DNA of 64,000 nt from Variovorax ginsengisoli (GCF_030486595.1 NZ_JAUJZH010000033.1:17739-81738), one strand, 5' to 3'. Counted from the first letter of the stretch, positions 44,035 through 53,466 are shown. Notes: generated by a model not told the origin, from the sequence alone. Program-made: numbers and translations.

Positions 44035-46368
44035 CTACGCCGCCATCGGGACAGGCAAGGCAACGGAACGTCGCATGAGCACCGGCACCGACTTGGAGGT
44101 CGGCGTGCCCGAAACATCGGCCACGCTGTCCAGCGGTACCAGGGGATTTGTCTCCGGGTAGTAGGCGGCGATGCACCCGCGCGGGATGTCGTACTCGACC
44201 AGCAGGAAGCGGTCGGCGCGTCGCTCGATGCCGTCTTCCCAGACGCTGAACAGGTCGACCCATTCGCCGGCTGCGAAGCCCAGCACCTTCAGGTCTTCGC
44301 GATGGACGAACACCACGCGGCGCTGTCCGAACACGCCGCGGTAGCGGTCGTTCAGGCCGTACACTGTCGTGTTGTATTGATCGTGCGAGCGCGTGGTCAT
44401 CAGCACCATCAACTGCTCGCCGTACTTGCGTCGTGCGCGGTGCAGGGGCGTGTCGGACTCGATGGTGCTGACCACGAACTGGGCCTTCCTCGTCTCTGTC
44501 TCCCAGACGCGCTCGCGTGAAGCCACGCCGAAATGGAAGCCACCAGGAGTCGAGACGCGGGCGTTGTAGTTCTCAAAGCCTTCCACACTCAGCGCGATGG
44601 CGTCGCGGATGCACGCATAGTCGCGCGATAGTGCGAGCCAGTCGACCGGCCGAGCGCCGAGCGTGGCGTGGGCGATACCGGCCACGATGGCCGTCTCGGA
44701 TCGCAGGTGCTCCGACGCCGGCTTGTTGATGCCGTAGGAGATGTGGACCATGCACACCGAGTCTTCCACCGTCACGCCCTGGGCAACCCCGTCCTGCACG
44801 TCGATCTCGGTGCGCCCGAGCACGGGGAGAATGAGCGCCTCGCGCCCATGCACCAGGTGGCTGCGGTTGAGCTTGGTCGCAAGGTGCACCGTGAGGTCGC
44901 AGTTGCGCAGGCCCTCCCAGGTGCGCTCCGTATCCGGCGTGGCCATCGCAAAATTGCCGCCCAGTGCGAGGAACACGCTGATGCGGCCGTCACGCATGGC
45001 GCCGATGGTTTCCACCACGTCGAAGCCATGCCGGCGCGGCGGCTCGAAGGCGAAGGCATTTGCCAATCTGTCGAGGAAGGCCTTGGACGGCTGGTTCTCG
45101 ATGCCCACCGTGCGGTTCCCTTGCACATTCGAATGACCGCGCACCGGCAGAAGACCCGCACCGGGCCGCCCGATGTTGCCGCGCATCATCATGAGGTTCG
45201 ACAGCATCTGGATCGTGGGCACCGAGTTCTTGTGCTGGGTCAGGCCCATGCCCCACGTCGAGATCACGGCCTTGCCACGGATGTAGATCTCGGCCAGGTG
45301 CTCGATTTCCTCCCTGGCCACACCGGACTCGGCGACGAGCTCGTCCCAGGGCTGGCGACGCAGGTCTTCAGCGAAAGCTTCGAAGCCGCTGCAGTGCTCG
45401 GCGATGAAGTCCGCATCGAGAACGCGCGGCGCGCCTTCGAGCAATGCGATGTCATCGCGTTCGAGCACGCGCTTGGCAACGCCCTTTAGCAGGGCCTGGT
45501 CGCCGCCGAGCTTCGGGCGCACGAAGACCGAGGCGATCCTAGTGCTGCCCATGGTCATCATCTCGATGGGGCTCTGCGGGTTGGTGAAGCGTTCCAGCCC
45601 GCGCTCGCGCAACGGATTGATGGCCACGATGGTCACGCCGCGCCTGGCGCATTCGCGTAACTCGCCGAGCATGCGCGGATGGTTCGTCGCGGGGTTCTGG
45701 CCGAACAGGAAAAGGGTGTCGCAGCGCTCCATGTCGTCCAGCGTGACTGTCGCCTTGCCGACACCCACGGTACCGGGAAGGCCCCGGCTGGTGGACTCAT
45801 GGCACATGTTCGAGCAGTCGGGGAAGTTGTTGGTGCCATAGACGCGTACGAACAACTGGTACAGGAAGGCGGCTTCGTTGCTGGCCCGACCTGAGGTATA
45901 GAACGCAGCCTCGTCGGGGCTCGCCAGCCTTTTCAGGTGCTGGGCTACAAGTTCATAGGCGGCGGACCATGCGATGGGCTTGTAGGTGTCCGTGGCCGGG
46001 TCGTACGCCATCGGTTCGGTCAGGCGACCGTGTTCCTCCAGTTCGTAGTCAGATTCCTCGAGCAGGCTCGTCACCGTGTGCTCGGCGAAGAAGTCGGGCG
46101 TCACCCGCTTGCTGGTGGCCTCGACCGCGACGGCCTTGACGCCGTTCTCGCAGAACTCGAAGGTCGACGCATGCTCGCGGTCGGGCCATGCACAGCCAGG
46201 GCAATCGAAGCCATCGCGCTGGTTCTGCTTGAAAAGTGTCTTGTAGTTCTCGCCGGGAACGCGCTCCTTCACCAGTGAGATGACAACCTGCTTGATGGCG
46301 CCCCATCCGGCGGCAGCATGCGTGTACGGCTCGATTCTGGCGTTCGGGTTGCTATTCCTGCTGGACAC
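44035..46368 (-). CDS. FdhF/YdeP-type molybdopterin oxidoreductase
   Basis: A 777-residue molybdopterin enzyme of the FdhF/YdeP group. The N-terminus has a short CxxC iron-sulfur pair (DGFDCPGCAWPD) rather than a full 4Fe-4S motif, then GQNPATNHPRMLGELR, the active-site region LPVRGHSNVQGNRTVG, and a C-terminal domain with TTRSHDQYNTTVYGLNDRYRG. Starts with GTG behind a strong AGGAGAG site. Formate or another small molecule is the likely substrate, with FdhD as maturation factor. The electron acceptor is not evident. Confidence 0.92.
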   Translation of the reverse strand: MSSRNSNPNARIEPYTHAAAGWGAIKQVVISLVKERVPGENYKTLFKQNQRDGFDCPGCAWPDREHASTFEFCENGVKAVAVEATSKRVTPDFFAEHTVTSLLEESDYELEEHGRLTEPMAYDPATDTYKPIAWSAAYELVAQHLKRLASPDEAAFYTSGRASNEAAFLYQLFVRVYGTNNFPDCSNMCHESTSRGLPGTVGVGKATVTLDDMERCDTLFLFGQNPATNHPRMLGELRECARRGVTIVAINPLRERGLERFTNPQSPIEMMTMGSTRIASVFVRPKLGGDQALLKGVAKRVLERDDIALLEGAPRVLDADFIAEHCSGFEAFAEDLRRQPWDELVAESGVAREEIEHLAEIYIRGKAVISTWGMGLTQHKNSVPTIQMLSNLMMMRGNIGRPGAGLLPVRGHSNVQGNRTVGIENQPSKAFLDRLANAFAFEPPRRHGFDVVETIGAMRDGRISVFLALGGNFAMATPDTERTWEGLRNCDLTVHLATKLNRSHLVHGREALILPVLGRTEIDVQDGVAQGVTVEDSVCMVHISYGINKPASEHLRSETAIVAGIAHATLGARPVDWLALSRDYACIRDAIALSVEGFENYNARVSTPGGFHFGVASRERVWETETRKAQFVVSTIESDTPLHRARRKYGEQLMVLMTTRSHDQYNTTVYGLNDRYRGVFGQRRVVFVHREDLKVLGFAAGEWVDLFSVWEDGIERRADRFLLVEYDIPRGCIAAYYPETNPLVPLDSVADVSGTPTSKSVPVLMRRSVALPVPMAA

Positions 46369-46569
46369 GAGTCTCTCCTGGGTAGTGCTTCAAGGTGTGG
46401 AAAAGTCTAGAAGCGCCACTCCCTTCACCACGAGCACAGGTCCGCCGGTTTGGGAGAAGCACAGCGCTATCGTCGAAGCCGCGGCTTGCGCGTTGGTTGC
46501 GGCTGGACCGCGGTGTCTTGCGGCTGCAATCCGGGGTATGTCAGTTGAAACAATCGCCGCGGCCGGTGC

Positions 46570-47145
46570 TCAGGGCTTCCAGTCTGACAGCACCCGGCTC
46601 CGGTCCACGGGCGGCGGAGGCGGTGGAGATGAAATCGCCGTTCCGATGCTGACGAAGCCGGCCAGCACCTCGGCCGGCGCAATGCCCAGCGCCTCACGAA
46701 GGGTCTGGTCCTGGACGCGATCGCCGCTCAAGACGATGGCACCGAAGCCGATCGCATGGGCTGCCATCAACAACTGGCCCAGCGCCGCGCCCGCGGCGAG
46801 CCACTGCTCAGGCACGGGCACGACCGCATCCGCCTCGGGCCGCACGACGAAGGCCAGCATCGTTGGCGTCTGCGTGGCATGTGCGCGGGCACGCTCGATG
46901 TCCTGCGTCGTCGCATCGGGTGTCCTGCGGCGCTTCTCGTCCTCGAACAGATCAGCCAGTCGCGCACGTGTTGCATCGCCGAAGTCGACGAGGCGCCAAG
47001 GCAGCATGCGGCCGTGGTCCGGTGCGCGAAGGACCGCGTCCACCAAGCTCCCAAGTTGCGCGGCGCTCGGTCCAGGCGACCCAAGGCGCCTCGGAGAGAC
47101 TGAGCGCCTAGACAGCATTGCAGACAGCAGCGCGTCCGTGCTCAT
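46570..47145 (-). CDS. nitroreductase family protein
   Basis: A 191-residue nitroreductase (RutE/YdjA-like small type): MLSRRSVSPRRL, VLRAPDHGRMLPWRLV (FMN-binding loop), GAALGQLLMAAHAIGFGAIVLSGDRVQ and AGFVSIG near the end. It reduces nitro or quinone compounds with FMN and NAD(P)H. Its start overlaps the stop of the MocR-like gene by four bases. A proline run (PPPPPP) sits near the C-terminus. Confidence 0.88.
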   Translation of the reverse strand: MSTDALLSAMLSRRSVSPRRLGSPGPSAAQLGSLVDAVLRAPDHGRMLPWRLVDFGDATRARLADLFEDEKRRRTPDATTQDIERARAHATQTPTMLAFVVRPEADAVVPVPEQWLAAGAALGQLLMAAHAIGFGAIVLSGDRVQDQTLREALGIAPAEVLAGFVSIGTAISSPPPPPPVDRSRVLSDWKP

Positions 47146-48071
47146 CGTGCACTCCGTACGGTCATTGCTGCCGCGATCCTGCCCAACTCGATCACCGCCG
47201 CCTCGATCTCGGGCGACCAAGGATAGCTGTAGTTGAGCCGCATGAAATGTCCATAGGTGTTCGAGGTCGAGAACATCCGGTCGGCTCCGATCGACCATCC
47301 GCGTTCCAGCGCTTCCCTGTAGAGCGCCATGGTGCCCACATGGGGGGCCAGCTCGACCCATAACACGCAGCCGCCCTCTGGCCGAGAAAGGCGGCTGTGC
47401 TCGGGAAAGAAGCGCCGGGCCATCGAGATCATGATGCGGGCCTGCTGCGCCAGCGTCTGCCGCACCCGGCGCAGGTGATGCTTGAAGCCGTCGTTCTTCA
47501 GGTATTCCGCGACGCCGAGCTGGGGCAAGGTGGGCGTGCTGAGCCGAATCAGCTCCGGATGGCCGGGCGGTTGATCGTCCAACACGGCTCGCGCGTCGCG
47601 AAGGCGCCTGGCGAAGGCGCTGATCTGCTGATGAACGCGCTGCCAGGGAAGCAGTGTCGGGTCCGGGTAGGGTGAGCCCAGTGGCACCGCGCTGCCGGTG
47701 CGGATCGAGTTGATCGTGGTGAGTAACAGCCGGCTGGTGTCTACATCAGTCGATGTGTCCGGCGGCTGCGAGACCGCGATCGGATCCGAGCTGGGCTCGA
47801 CATGGAGTGCGCGAACAAAGTAGCCGGATTGCGGCTGGCTCTCGATGAGATCGCGGCTTTCGAGTTGCAGGGATGCACGAGACACCGTGGTCACACTCAA
47901 CTGGCGGGTACGGCAGGCCTCCCGGATGGAGGGAAGGTGCTCGCCCGCCCGCAGCACGCCATTGCGGATGGCGCGCTCCAGTTCATCGAACAGTCTTTCG
48001 CTGAGCTTCAAGGCGGAGCCCGTGGTTCTGGCGCGCGAGGCCCAGACCAGCTTCGGTGAGGGCGGCTGCAA
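47142..48071 (-). CDS. GntR/MocR-type regulator lacking the PLP core
   Basis: A protein of about 309 residues. The N-terminal GntR winged helix (LSERLFDELERAIRNGVLRAGEHLPSIREACRTRQLSVTT) is followed by the beginning and end of the aminotransferase-like domain. The usual MocR sequence 'GHPELIRLR...' is followed directly at about residue 176 by LSTPTLPQLGVAEYL, which belongs far downstream. About 165 residues, including the PLP-lysine region, appear to be missing, with the frame intact. The tail (SRPEGGCVLWVELAPH, FMRLNYSYPWSPE) is normal. Start is an uncertain TTG at 48071. Confidence 0.8.
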   Translation of the reverse strand: MQPPSPKLVWASRARTTGSALKLSERLFDELERAIRNGVLRAGEHLPSIREACRTRQLSVTTVSRASLQLESRDLIESQPQSGYFVRALHVEPSSDPIAVSQPPDTSTDVDTSRLLLTTINSIRTGSAVPLGSPYPDPTLLPWQRVHQQISAFARRLRDARAVLDDQPPGHPELIRLSTPTLPQLGVAEYLKNDGFKHHLRRVRQTLAQQARIMISMARRFFPEHSRLSRPEGGCVLWVELAPHVGTMALYREALERGWSIGADRMFSTSNTYGHFMRLNYSYPWSPEIEAAVIELGRIAAAMTVRSAR

Positions 48072-48264
48072 TATTCTGATCGGGAAGTCTCGTCAGTTCC
48101 ACCAATTTCGCTTCCATGAGCGTGGAGAGGGCTCGCATGAGGTCGGTCAGTGGGAGGCCGAACTGCCGGCGCAAATGCATGATCGGTACGCGGCCCTTGT
48201 CGTCGTGTGCATCGAGCAGCACGGCCAGCAGCTTCCCGAGTAGGGAATCCGCAGGCGTGCTCAT
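47983..48264 (-). CDS. small winged-helix-like hypothetical protein
   Basis: A 93-residue protein: LLGKLLAVLLDAHDDKGRVPIMHLRRQFGLPLTDLMRALSTLMEAKLVELTRLPDQ reads like a helix-turn-helix with a recognition helix. It starts with ATG behind CGGAG and overlaps the beginning of the MocR-like gene by about 90 bases, so either the two overlap or the MocR start is further in. Unknown function, perhaps a regulator or helper of the operon. Confidence 0.55.
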   Translation of the reverse strand: MSTPADSLLGKLLAVLLDAHDDKGRVPIMHLRRQFGLPLTDLMRALSTLMEAKLVELTRLPDQNIAAALTEAGLGLARQNHGLRLEAQRKTVR

Positions 48265-48389
48265 CGGGCACTCCGATCAGCGATTGATGTGGTGGAGGCC
48301 GGGTTGTCTGCTTCGTGGGGGGTCGGGTGAGATTCAATCATTGTTTCCAAAGAGTCCCGTGCATACTGGCGCTGCGTCGCACCTTGTCT

Positions 48390-49487
48390 TTACGCAACGG
48401 GAACCGTTCCACCGTCGATCACATACTCAACCCCTGTGATGGAAGCTGCGCGCTGAGACACCAGAAACTCGACGAGCTCGGCGACTTCCTCGGGCTTGGC
48501 GGGACGCCCAAGCGGAATACCGCCTAGGGAGTTCATTAGGGAGCGGCGCGCATTGTCGTAGTCAGTTCCCTTCTCTTTGGCGATTCTTTCAACGAGACTC
48601 ACCGCAGCTTCGGTCTCGACCCAGCCAGGCGCCACGCGCACCACGCGCACGCCCTTGGGACTGACTTCCTTGGATAGGCTTTTGCTGTAGGTGGACAGTG
48701 CGGCCTTGGCTGCCGCGTAGGCAGTAGTTGCCTCCGGCAATGGCATCTGGCCCTGAATAGAGGTGATATGTACTATGACGCCGACGCCGCGAGCAAGCAT
48801 GCCCGGCAGGAGGGCTCGGTCAATTCGAACGGCGGCGTAAAGATTCATGGCGAGCGCCTTCTGCCACTCGCCGTCGTCCAGCACGGCGAAGCCGCCGGCA
48901 GGTGCCGAAGAGCCTCCCGCCACGTGTACCACGATGTCCACGCCATCAAACTATTGCGCGACGGCGTGTGCAACGCTGTCACAGCCGTCCGCAGTGGACA
49001 GATCCGCGGCCACGAAGGCTGCGTTCCCAAGGTCCGCCGGCGCGGAGCGTGCCGTGGTTAACACGGTAGCCCCAGCCAGGGTTAGTCGCTCGACGACGGC
49101 GGCCCCAATCCCCTTGGTGCCGCCCGTGACAAGCGCCCTACGACCCTCGAGTTCCACAGGTGTGCGGACCTCAAGTGAGTCAATGAGGCCGTCCTTGAGG
49201 ACAAACACGTGAATCAAGTCGATCCGGTTGCCGGGGAAATTGCCTTCAAGGTGCGCCAACAGCTTGAACGTGTCGCCTTCCCGCGATAGGCTGAGTGGCG
49301 TCAGCCGGTACTGGTACTTGGCTTTAGCTGCCGCCTTCCAGACGCATATGGCGTTCAAGCCACGGAACGTCTGGCCCTCGTCGCGAACTACTGCATCTGG
49401 GCGAAAGTAGTTGCTGAGCGAGGCTTCGTTGTCGGCTTCACGCGATTCGAGGTACCGCGCAATGGCATCGGGGGTTTTGACATTCAT
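48390..49487 (-). pseudogene. SnoaL-like/SDR fusion, copy 2, interrupted by TAG
   Basis: The same length as the gene at 78-1175 (1098 bases) and about 87% identical in protein by hand comparison, but a TAG codon at 48951-48953 interrupts it after AVAQ. The intact copy has CAG (Gln) at this place, so a single C-to-T change explains the break. SnoaL part plus cofactor motif TGGTKGIG lie before the stop; the catalytic TAYAAAK lies after it. The frame continues undisturbed on both sides, so the loss is recent or the stop is read through. Divergent from an intact hxlR gene. Confidence 0.85.
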
Positions 49488-49530
49488 GGAAGTCAGCGAG
49501 CAAGTGGTAGTGGGCCGATGCTCGGCTTAA

Positions 49531-49548
49531 ACTTATCAAATGACAAGT
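49531..49548. promoter_or_regulatory. dyad ACTTATCAAATGACAAGT overlapping the hxlR start
   Basis: ACTTRTCA and TGAYAAGT arms flank and include the ATG of the HxlR gene. HxlR proteins often bind dyads between themselves and a divergent gene, so this is a likely autoregulatory site controlling both hxlR and the SDR. In the copy at the window's left end the first arm (ACTTGTCA) is kept but the second arm has diverged. Confidence 0.6.
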
Positions 49549-49920
49549 ACACACCAACAAGTTAGTGCAGCACCTCTTGTCGAGCGCAAGGCCTATACGC
49601 CACTCACCGCCGCCATCGACGTCGAGGCATGTCTCAGCCTGCTGGAGGGGCGCTGGAAGCTCGTGATCCTGTTCCATCTCTTCGGTGGGAAGGTGCAGCG
49701 GTTCTCGGATCTAGAGAAATGCATCACCGGCATTTCCCAGAAGATGCTCGCCCAGCAATTGCGACAACTCGCGGCTGACGGCATCGTCGAACGCACGGTG
49801 CATCCTCAAATGCCACCAAGAGTCGACTACCGGATGACGGCTTGGGGCCAACAACTGTGCCCGGCATTGGACGGCTTGCTGAAATGGGCTGAGCTACGGG
49901 AGCAATACAGCATTCAATAG
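49540..49920 (+). CDS. HxlR family transcriptional regulator
   Basis: A 126-residue HxlR winged-helix protein: DVEACLSLLEGRWKLVILFHLFGGKVQRFSDLEKCITGISQKMLAQQLRQLAADGIVERTVHPQMPPRVDYRMTAWG. HxlR proteins respond to aldehydes, quinones or reactive electrophiles. It is divergent from SDR copy 2 (52 bp between starts); the same arrangement with another hxlR start occurs at the left end of the window. It stops with TAG, as several real genes here do. Confidence 0.93.
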   Translation: MTSTHQQVSAAPLVERKAYTPLTAAIDVEACLSLLEGRWKLVILFHLFGGKVQRFSDLEKCITGISQKMLAQQLRQLAADGIVERTVHPQMPPRVDYRMTAWGQQLCPALDGLLKWAELREQYSIQ

Positions 49921-50060
49921 GATGGTTTTGAGTGCCCGCACCTCGAGCAGGCGAAGTTCAGCCATTGATGATCCTGAATTTTGGCAATGATTGGGGGCTA
50001 AGGCATTGCCTCATCCATTGCGCGGCGACGACAGGACGTCGGGAGCTGTCACTTTCCGCG

Positions 50061-51308
50061 TCAGAACGTCAACTCGAATCGCAGTTGGGCCACCCAGGCA
50101 TTGCGCAACGTAAAACTGCCGTTCGGACGCATTACGTACTGCAGGTCCGGCTGCACGATCAACCATTTGGTGATCTGGGTGAGATAGCTCAGTTCAACTG
50201 CAGTTTCGGCCGCTGCCGTGTCCTGGCGCTGGATTCGCTGCGACTGGCGGTAAGGCGAGCCGTTGCGCGCACTGGCGATCGCCAGGCCGATCTGGTCGCT
50301 AGGGCGACCGGGGACCCAGCCGGTGCCAACGAGGCCCATGCCGATGTAGGTCTGGAAGCGATTGGTGCTCGCGTCCGCGGTGCCGAGCTGCATGAAGCCG
50401 GCGAGCGTCTGCTCGGCGTCGGCGCTTCGACCCAGCAGCCGCCATTCGCCGATCGCGTAGCCTCCGGTGCTGCCGTGATGGAGCGCGCCGAGCGCCCCCG
50501 CCGGGCCGACGTCCGGGTAGCTCCCCGTGTAGTGCCAGACACCGAGCGCTAGCTTGTCCTGATAGGGCGAAAGGCTGGAGAAGCGACCGATGCGATCGCG
50601 CGGGCTCGTCTGGTCGTCCGCGGCCTTGGTCGGCCGCGAGAGAAAGGCGGCCTCCGCGACGGCCAGTGCACCATCGCCCGGGCGGAAAGCACCACGTGAG
50701 CCGTCCGGCCGCACCACGGGCACTCCGTCCAGCAACGCAGCGCGAAGGACCATCCCTGGTGCGGGCTTGGCCGCGACGCGCACGCCCATCGCAGTGCGTG
50801 GGAATATGGACGGCCCCTCGACGCCACTTTGGGAAAACTCGGGACCCATGCCGAACGAACTGTTGAGGAACAGACCCGCGGCCTGCAGGTGATAGAACTC
50901 GGTGTTCAGATCATAGATCCCGCCTAGCACCGACATGGTTGAGTTCCGGAAATTGTGCTGCACCCAGAGCTCCTCGATGTCGGTTCCCGAGGGGCCAGCG
51001 ATGTTGGTCACACCCTGCGCATCACCGACCCAGGCTCCCGGCGGTGTTCCGTGCAAGGAGCGAATATCCATCAGCGCGGTGGTGCCGGCCCAGGCGGAGG
51101 TTTCGGGCGCAGTGGCGTGCAGGCGCACATGCAGGCTTCCCACAAAGGTTTCGCCCTCGCGGGCGCCGCCCTGCAACACGCCGATGGCCGAGCCGTCATA
51201 GACCAGCGAAGGAGTGAGCACGCGTTCCTACGCACTGCCATTCTCCGCCGCGCTTGCGGCGAAGGCCGCGGCCATGAATACAAGCCGCGATGTGAGCGCA
51301 TTGCTCAT
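50061..51308 (-). pseudogene. OprB-family carbohydrate-selective porin, interrupted by TAG
   Basis: An ATG at 51308 opens a signal-like peptide (MSNALTSRLVFMAAAFAASAA) whose frame then meets TAG at 51228-51230, just after the expected cleavage site. Immediately beyond it the frame continues for 386 residues as an OprB-type porin (TPSLVYDGSAIGVLQGGAREGETFVGSLHVRLHA, ending LRNAWVAQLRFELTF). The ATG overlaps the stop of the NC-domain gene (ATGA), which supports it as the natural start. A protein starting at the internal GTG (51221) would have no signal peptide. Confidence 0.82.
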
Positions 51309-51943
51309 GTGTCACTGACATCAAGCCGCCCCAGCAGAGGGCTCGTTAACCGCCTGCTTCCGCCGCGCAAAGTCCCGATTCGACGGCTGGCCTGAGTTGA
51401 TGGTCCTGCACCAGCCCCAAATGATTCTCCCGATTTCGCGGCAAAGCCGTCTGGGAAACTTTCGCCCGGCTTGTACTGGACTCCGGCGCGGTGTGAGGCT
51501 TGTGCCCCCTCAGCGGATAGGGAAGAACTGGCGTTGTGGACAAGGAGGGAAACTAGCGTGCGCAAAGGGGTGCGCAGAGCTTCGATCTGTTCACTGCGGC
51601 TGGCGCCGTGCATGCACCAGTGGCAGAAATGTTCGCAGTTGTTGCTCCATACGGAGAAGCGATTCTCTCCCAATCGGCGTCGTGCCCGCTCAACACGAGC
51701 CGCCCCGTCACAGGGAGTTTGGGAGCTGTCACGGACCAGCAGTGGGTGGCCGAGGCAGAAGTGCGCAAGAGACACCTCCTCTACCGGTCCGCGACGCCAG
51801 CGGCGGCTGAAGCCAGAGTAGTGAATCACGCGGCCGTTACCCGCGTAGATTCCGTGGTGAGAATAACCTCTGCGCGGTGACACCAGATGGTCTCCGACTG
51901 CCAACTCGTCCAGAGCAAGCACGGGTTGTGTATGTGGTTTCAT
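51305..51943 (-). CDS. NC-domain (LRAT-like) protein
   Basis: A 212-residue protein. Residues about 10-120 form an LRAT/NC domain: LAVGDHLVSPRRGYSHHGIYAGNGRVIHYSGF, then RFSVWSNNCEHFCHWCMHG with the conserved Asn-Cys-Glu-His. Eukaryotic relatives are acyltransferases or thiol-type phospholipases; bacterial members are rarely studied. The C-terminal 80 residues are low-complexity. Its stop overlaps the OprB start. Confidence 0.82.
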   Translation of the reverse strand: MKPHTQPVLALDELAVGDHLVSPRRGYSHHGIYAGNGRVIHYSGFSRRWRRGPVEEVSLAHFCLGHPLLVRDSSQTPCDGAARVERARRRLGENRFSVWSNNCEHFCHWCMHGASRSEQIEALRTPLRTLVSLLVHNASSSLSAEGAQASHRAGVQYKPGESFPDGFAAKSGESFGAGAGPSTQASRRIGTLRGGSRRLTSPLLGRLDVSDT

Positions 51944-52344
51944 GCACGCCAGTCTCGGCTCTCGACGATGCGGAACTATGTCTCAGAGCGCCGGCGTCCA
52001 TTGCATTTGAAACGGCACGGCAATATCCGCGGGTGATGCCGGGAGACCCAGGCGCCAACCGTCGCGGCGCGGGATCGGCATATCGGTTTGATTTGCGGCC
52101 GCGAAGCCCGGATGATGGCTCTGATAACTGGAACCTCTACCGCGACGCACTGCGCCCGCTATGTTGCAGTGAATGTGTCGGCTGTACTGGGCGCCGGTTC
52201 ACGACAGGATGTCAGGCCTCAGCGACGAGCTGAGCCCCGCATGTATGGGCTCCCAACTGGAAAGCTGCACACCCTGGTCCTCGATGGATGCCACGATGCG
52301 GTGACGGCACTAGTCGCCGCAGTGCCTCGGTGTGTAGCCACAAT
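51944..52344. other. gene-free stretch
   Basis: 401 bases between the NC-domain gene and the end of the FAD monooxygenase gene. Frames that run through it show no recognisable protein pattern, and I saw no clear hairpin terminator. Some of it should carry the promoter of the NC-domain/OprB pair. Confidence 0.45.
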
Positions 52345-53466
52345 TCAAGCCGTGAGTTTGGAGGCATGTGCTCGGAACGTCGCATTGCGCTCGTCGAGGG
52401 CCTCCTGCGTCGACGGAACCATGATTGGAGCGCCTTGATGGGCGAACGCCTGGCATTGGTCGACGTAGGGGCGCAGGCGCTCATGGTAGGTTGGAGAGGC
52501 CGCTTCCATATTGCCCTCATACTCAGTCCACGTCGTTGCGAGGGTCTCCGCAGCAACCATCGCCAGCGTCGTGCCCATGCCGGACAGCAGCGCGGCGCAA
52601 TGTCCCGCATCTCCGATGACTGCGACGTTGCCCTGAATCCAACTCGGCATATGGGTCTGGCTCACCGAATCGAAATAGAAGCCCTTGGCATTGGGGTCTG
52701 CGAATGCTGCGCGCAACGCGGGCACCTGCCATGCGTCGACGCGGGAGAGGAAGTCGCCGATCATCCTGCGTTGGGCGTCCAGGTCACGGTAGTCGTAGTC
52801 CACCTCGGGGCTGGCGACAAGCATCATTGCTTGCGGCCCATCGCCCGTATCGCGCACCGCAATCGTCAACCCAGGAATGTTGAGCATGCCCCGTTGCCAC
52901 TCCCTATCGCTCGGAAGGTCGACGAGCGCGACGTAGTGGCCAAAGTGGCGGACATAGTCCTTCTCCGGTCCGAAGGCGAGCTTACGTACGTTGGAGTGAA
53001 GGCCGTCGGCGCCGACGACTAGGTGGTAGTGACCTTTCAGCCCATCCGTGAAGATGACGTCCACGCCGCCAGACCCGTCGCTCAGCGAAGAGATGGACGT
53101 CCTAAAGCGAAACTCGACATCCGCGGGGATGGCGTTCAACAGGATCTGGTTGAGCCGATCGCGCGTGATCTCGGTGTCCTCGCCCGTCTCATTGGCAAAC
53201 CAGCGCAGATCGAGAGTCGCGACCTGTGTGCCCGCGCCGTCAAGAACCGGCGCAGGCTCGAAAATGGTGACCTTCTCCTCAACAATTCTCGCCAGAATGC
53301 CCATGCGTTCGGCAGTCGCGAGTGCGCGGCCTCGAACGTCGATGGGTGCGCCTCCGGGACGCAGGCCATCTGCGCGCTCGACGATAGTCACTCGGTGGCC
53401 GAGTCGGGAGAACCAAAATGCGGCCGACAGACCAGCCATGCTGGCTCCGGAGATGAGGACGTTCAT
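52345..53466 (-). CDS. FAD-dependent monooxygenase (class A type)
   Basis: A 373-residue flavoprotein hydroxylase: FAD loop MNVLISGASMAGLSAAFWFSRLGHRVTIVER, the NADPH/FAD 'DG' motif VVGADGLHS and the 'GD' motif VAVIGDAGHCAA. It adds one oxygen atom to an aromatic or similar substrate with NAD(P)H. It is the last gene of the 58142-52345 operon and starts 10 bp after the ABC binding-protein gene. Confidence 0.93.
   Translation of the reverse strand: MNVLISGASMAGLSAAFWFSRLGHRVTIVERADGLRPGGAPIDVRGRALATAERMGILARIVEEKVTIFEPAPVLDGAGTQVATLDLRWFANETGEDTEITRDRLNQILLNAIPADVEFRFRTSISSLSDGSGGVDVIFTDGLKGHYHLVVGADGLHSNVRKLAFGPEKDYVRHFGHYVALVDLPSDREWQRGMLNIPGLTIAVRDTGDGPQAMMLVASPEVDYDYRDLDAQRRMIGDFLSRVDAWQVPALRAAFADPNAKGFYFDSVSQTHMPSWIQGNVAVIGDAGHCAALLSGMGTTLAMVAAETLATTWTEYEGNMEAASPTYHERLRPYVDQCQAFAHQGAPIMVPSTQEALDERNATFRAHASKLTA

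Noticed and set aside
51877..52233. Possible 118-residue plus-strand gene between the NC-domain and monooxygenase genes
   Set aside because: It overlaps the NC-domain gene's 5' part and shows no recognisable pattern.
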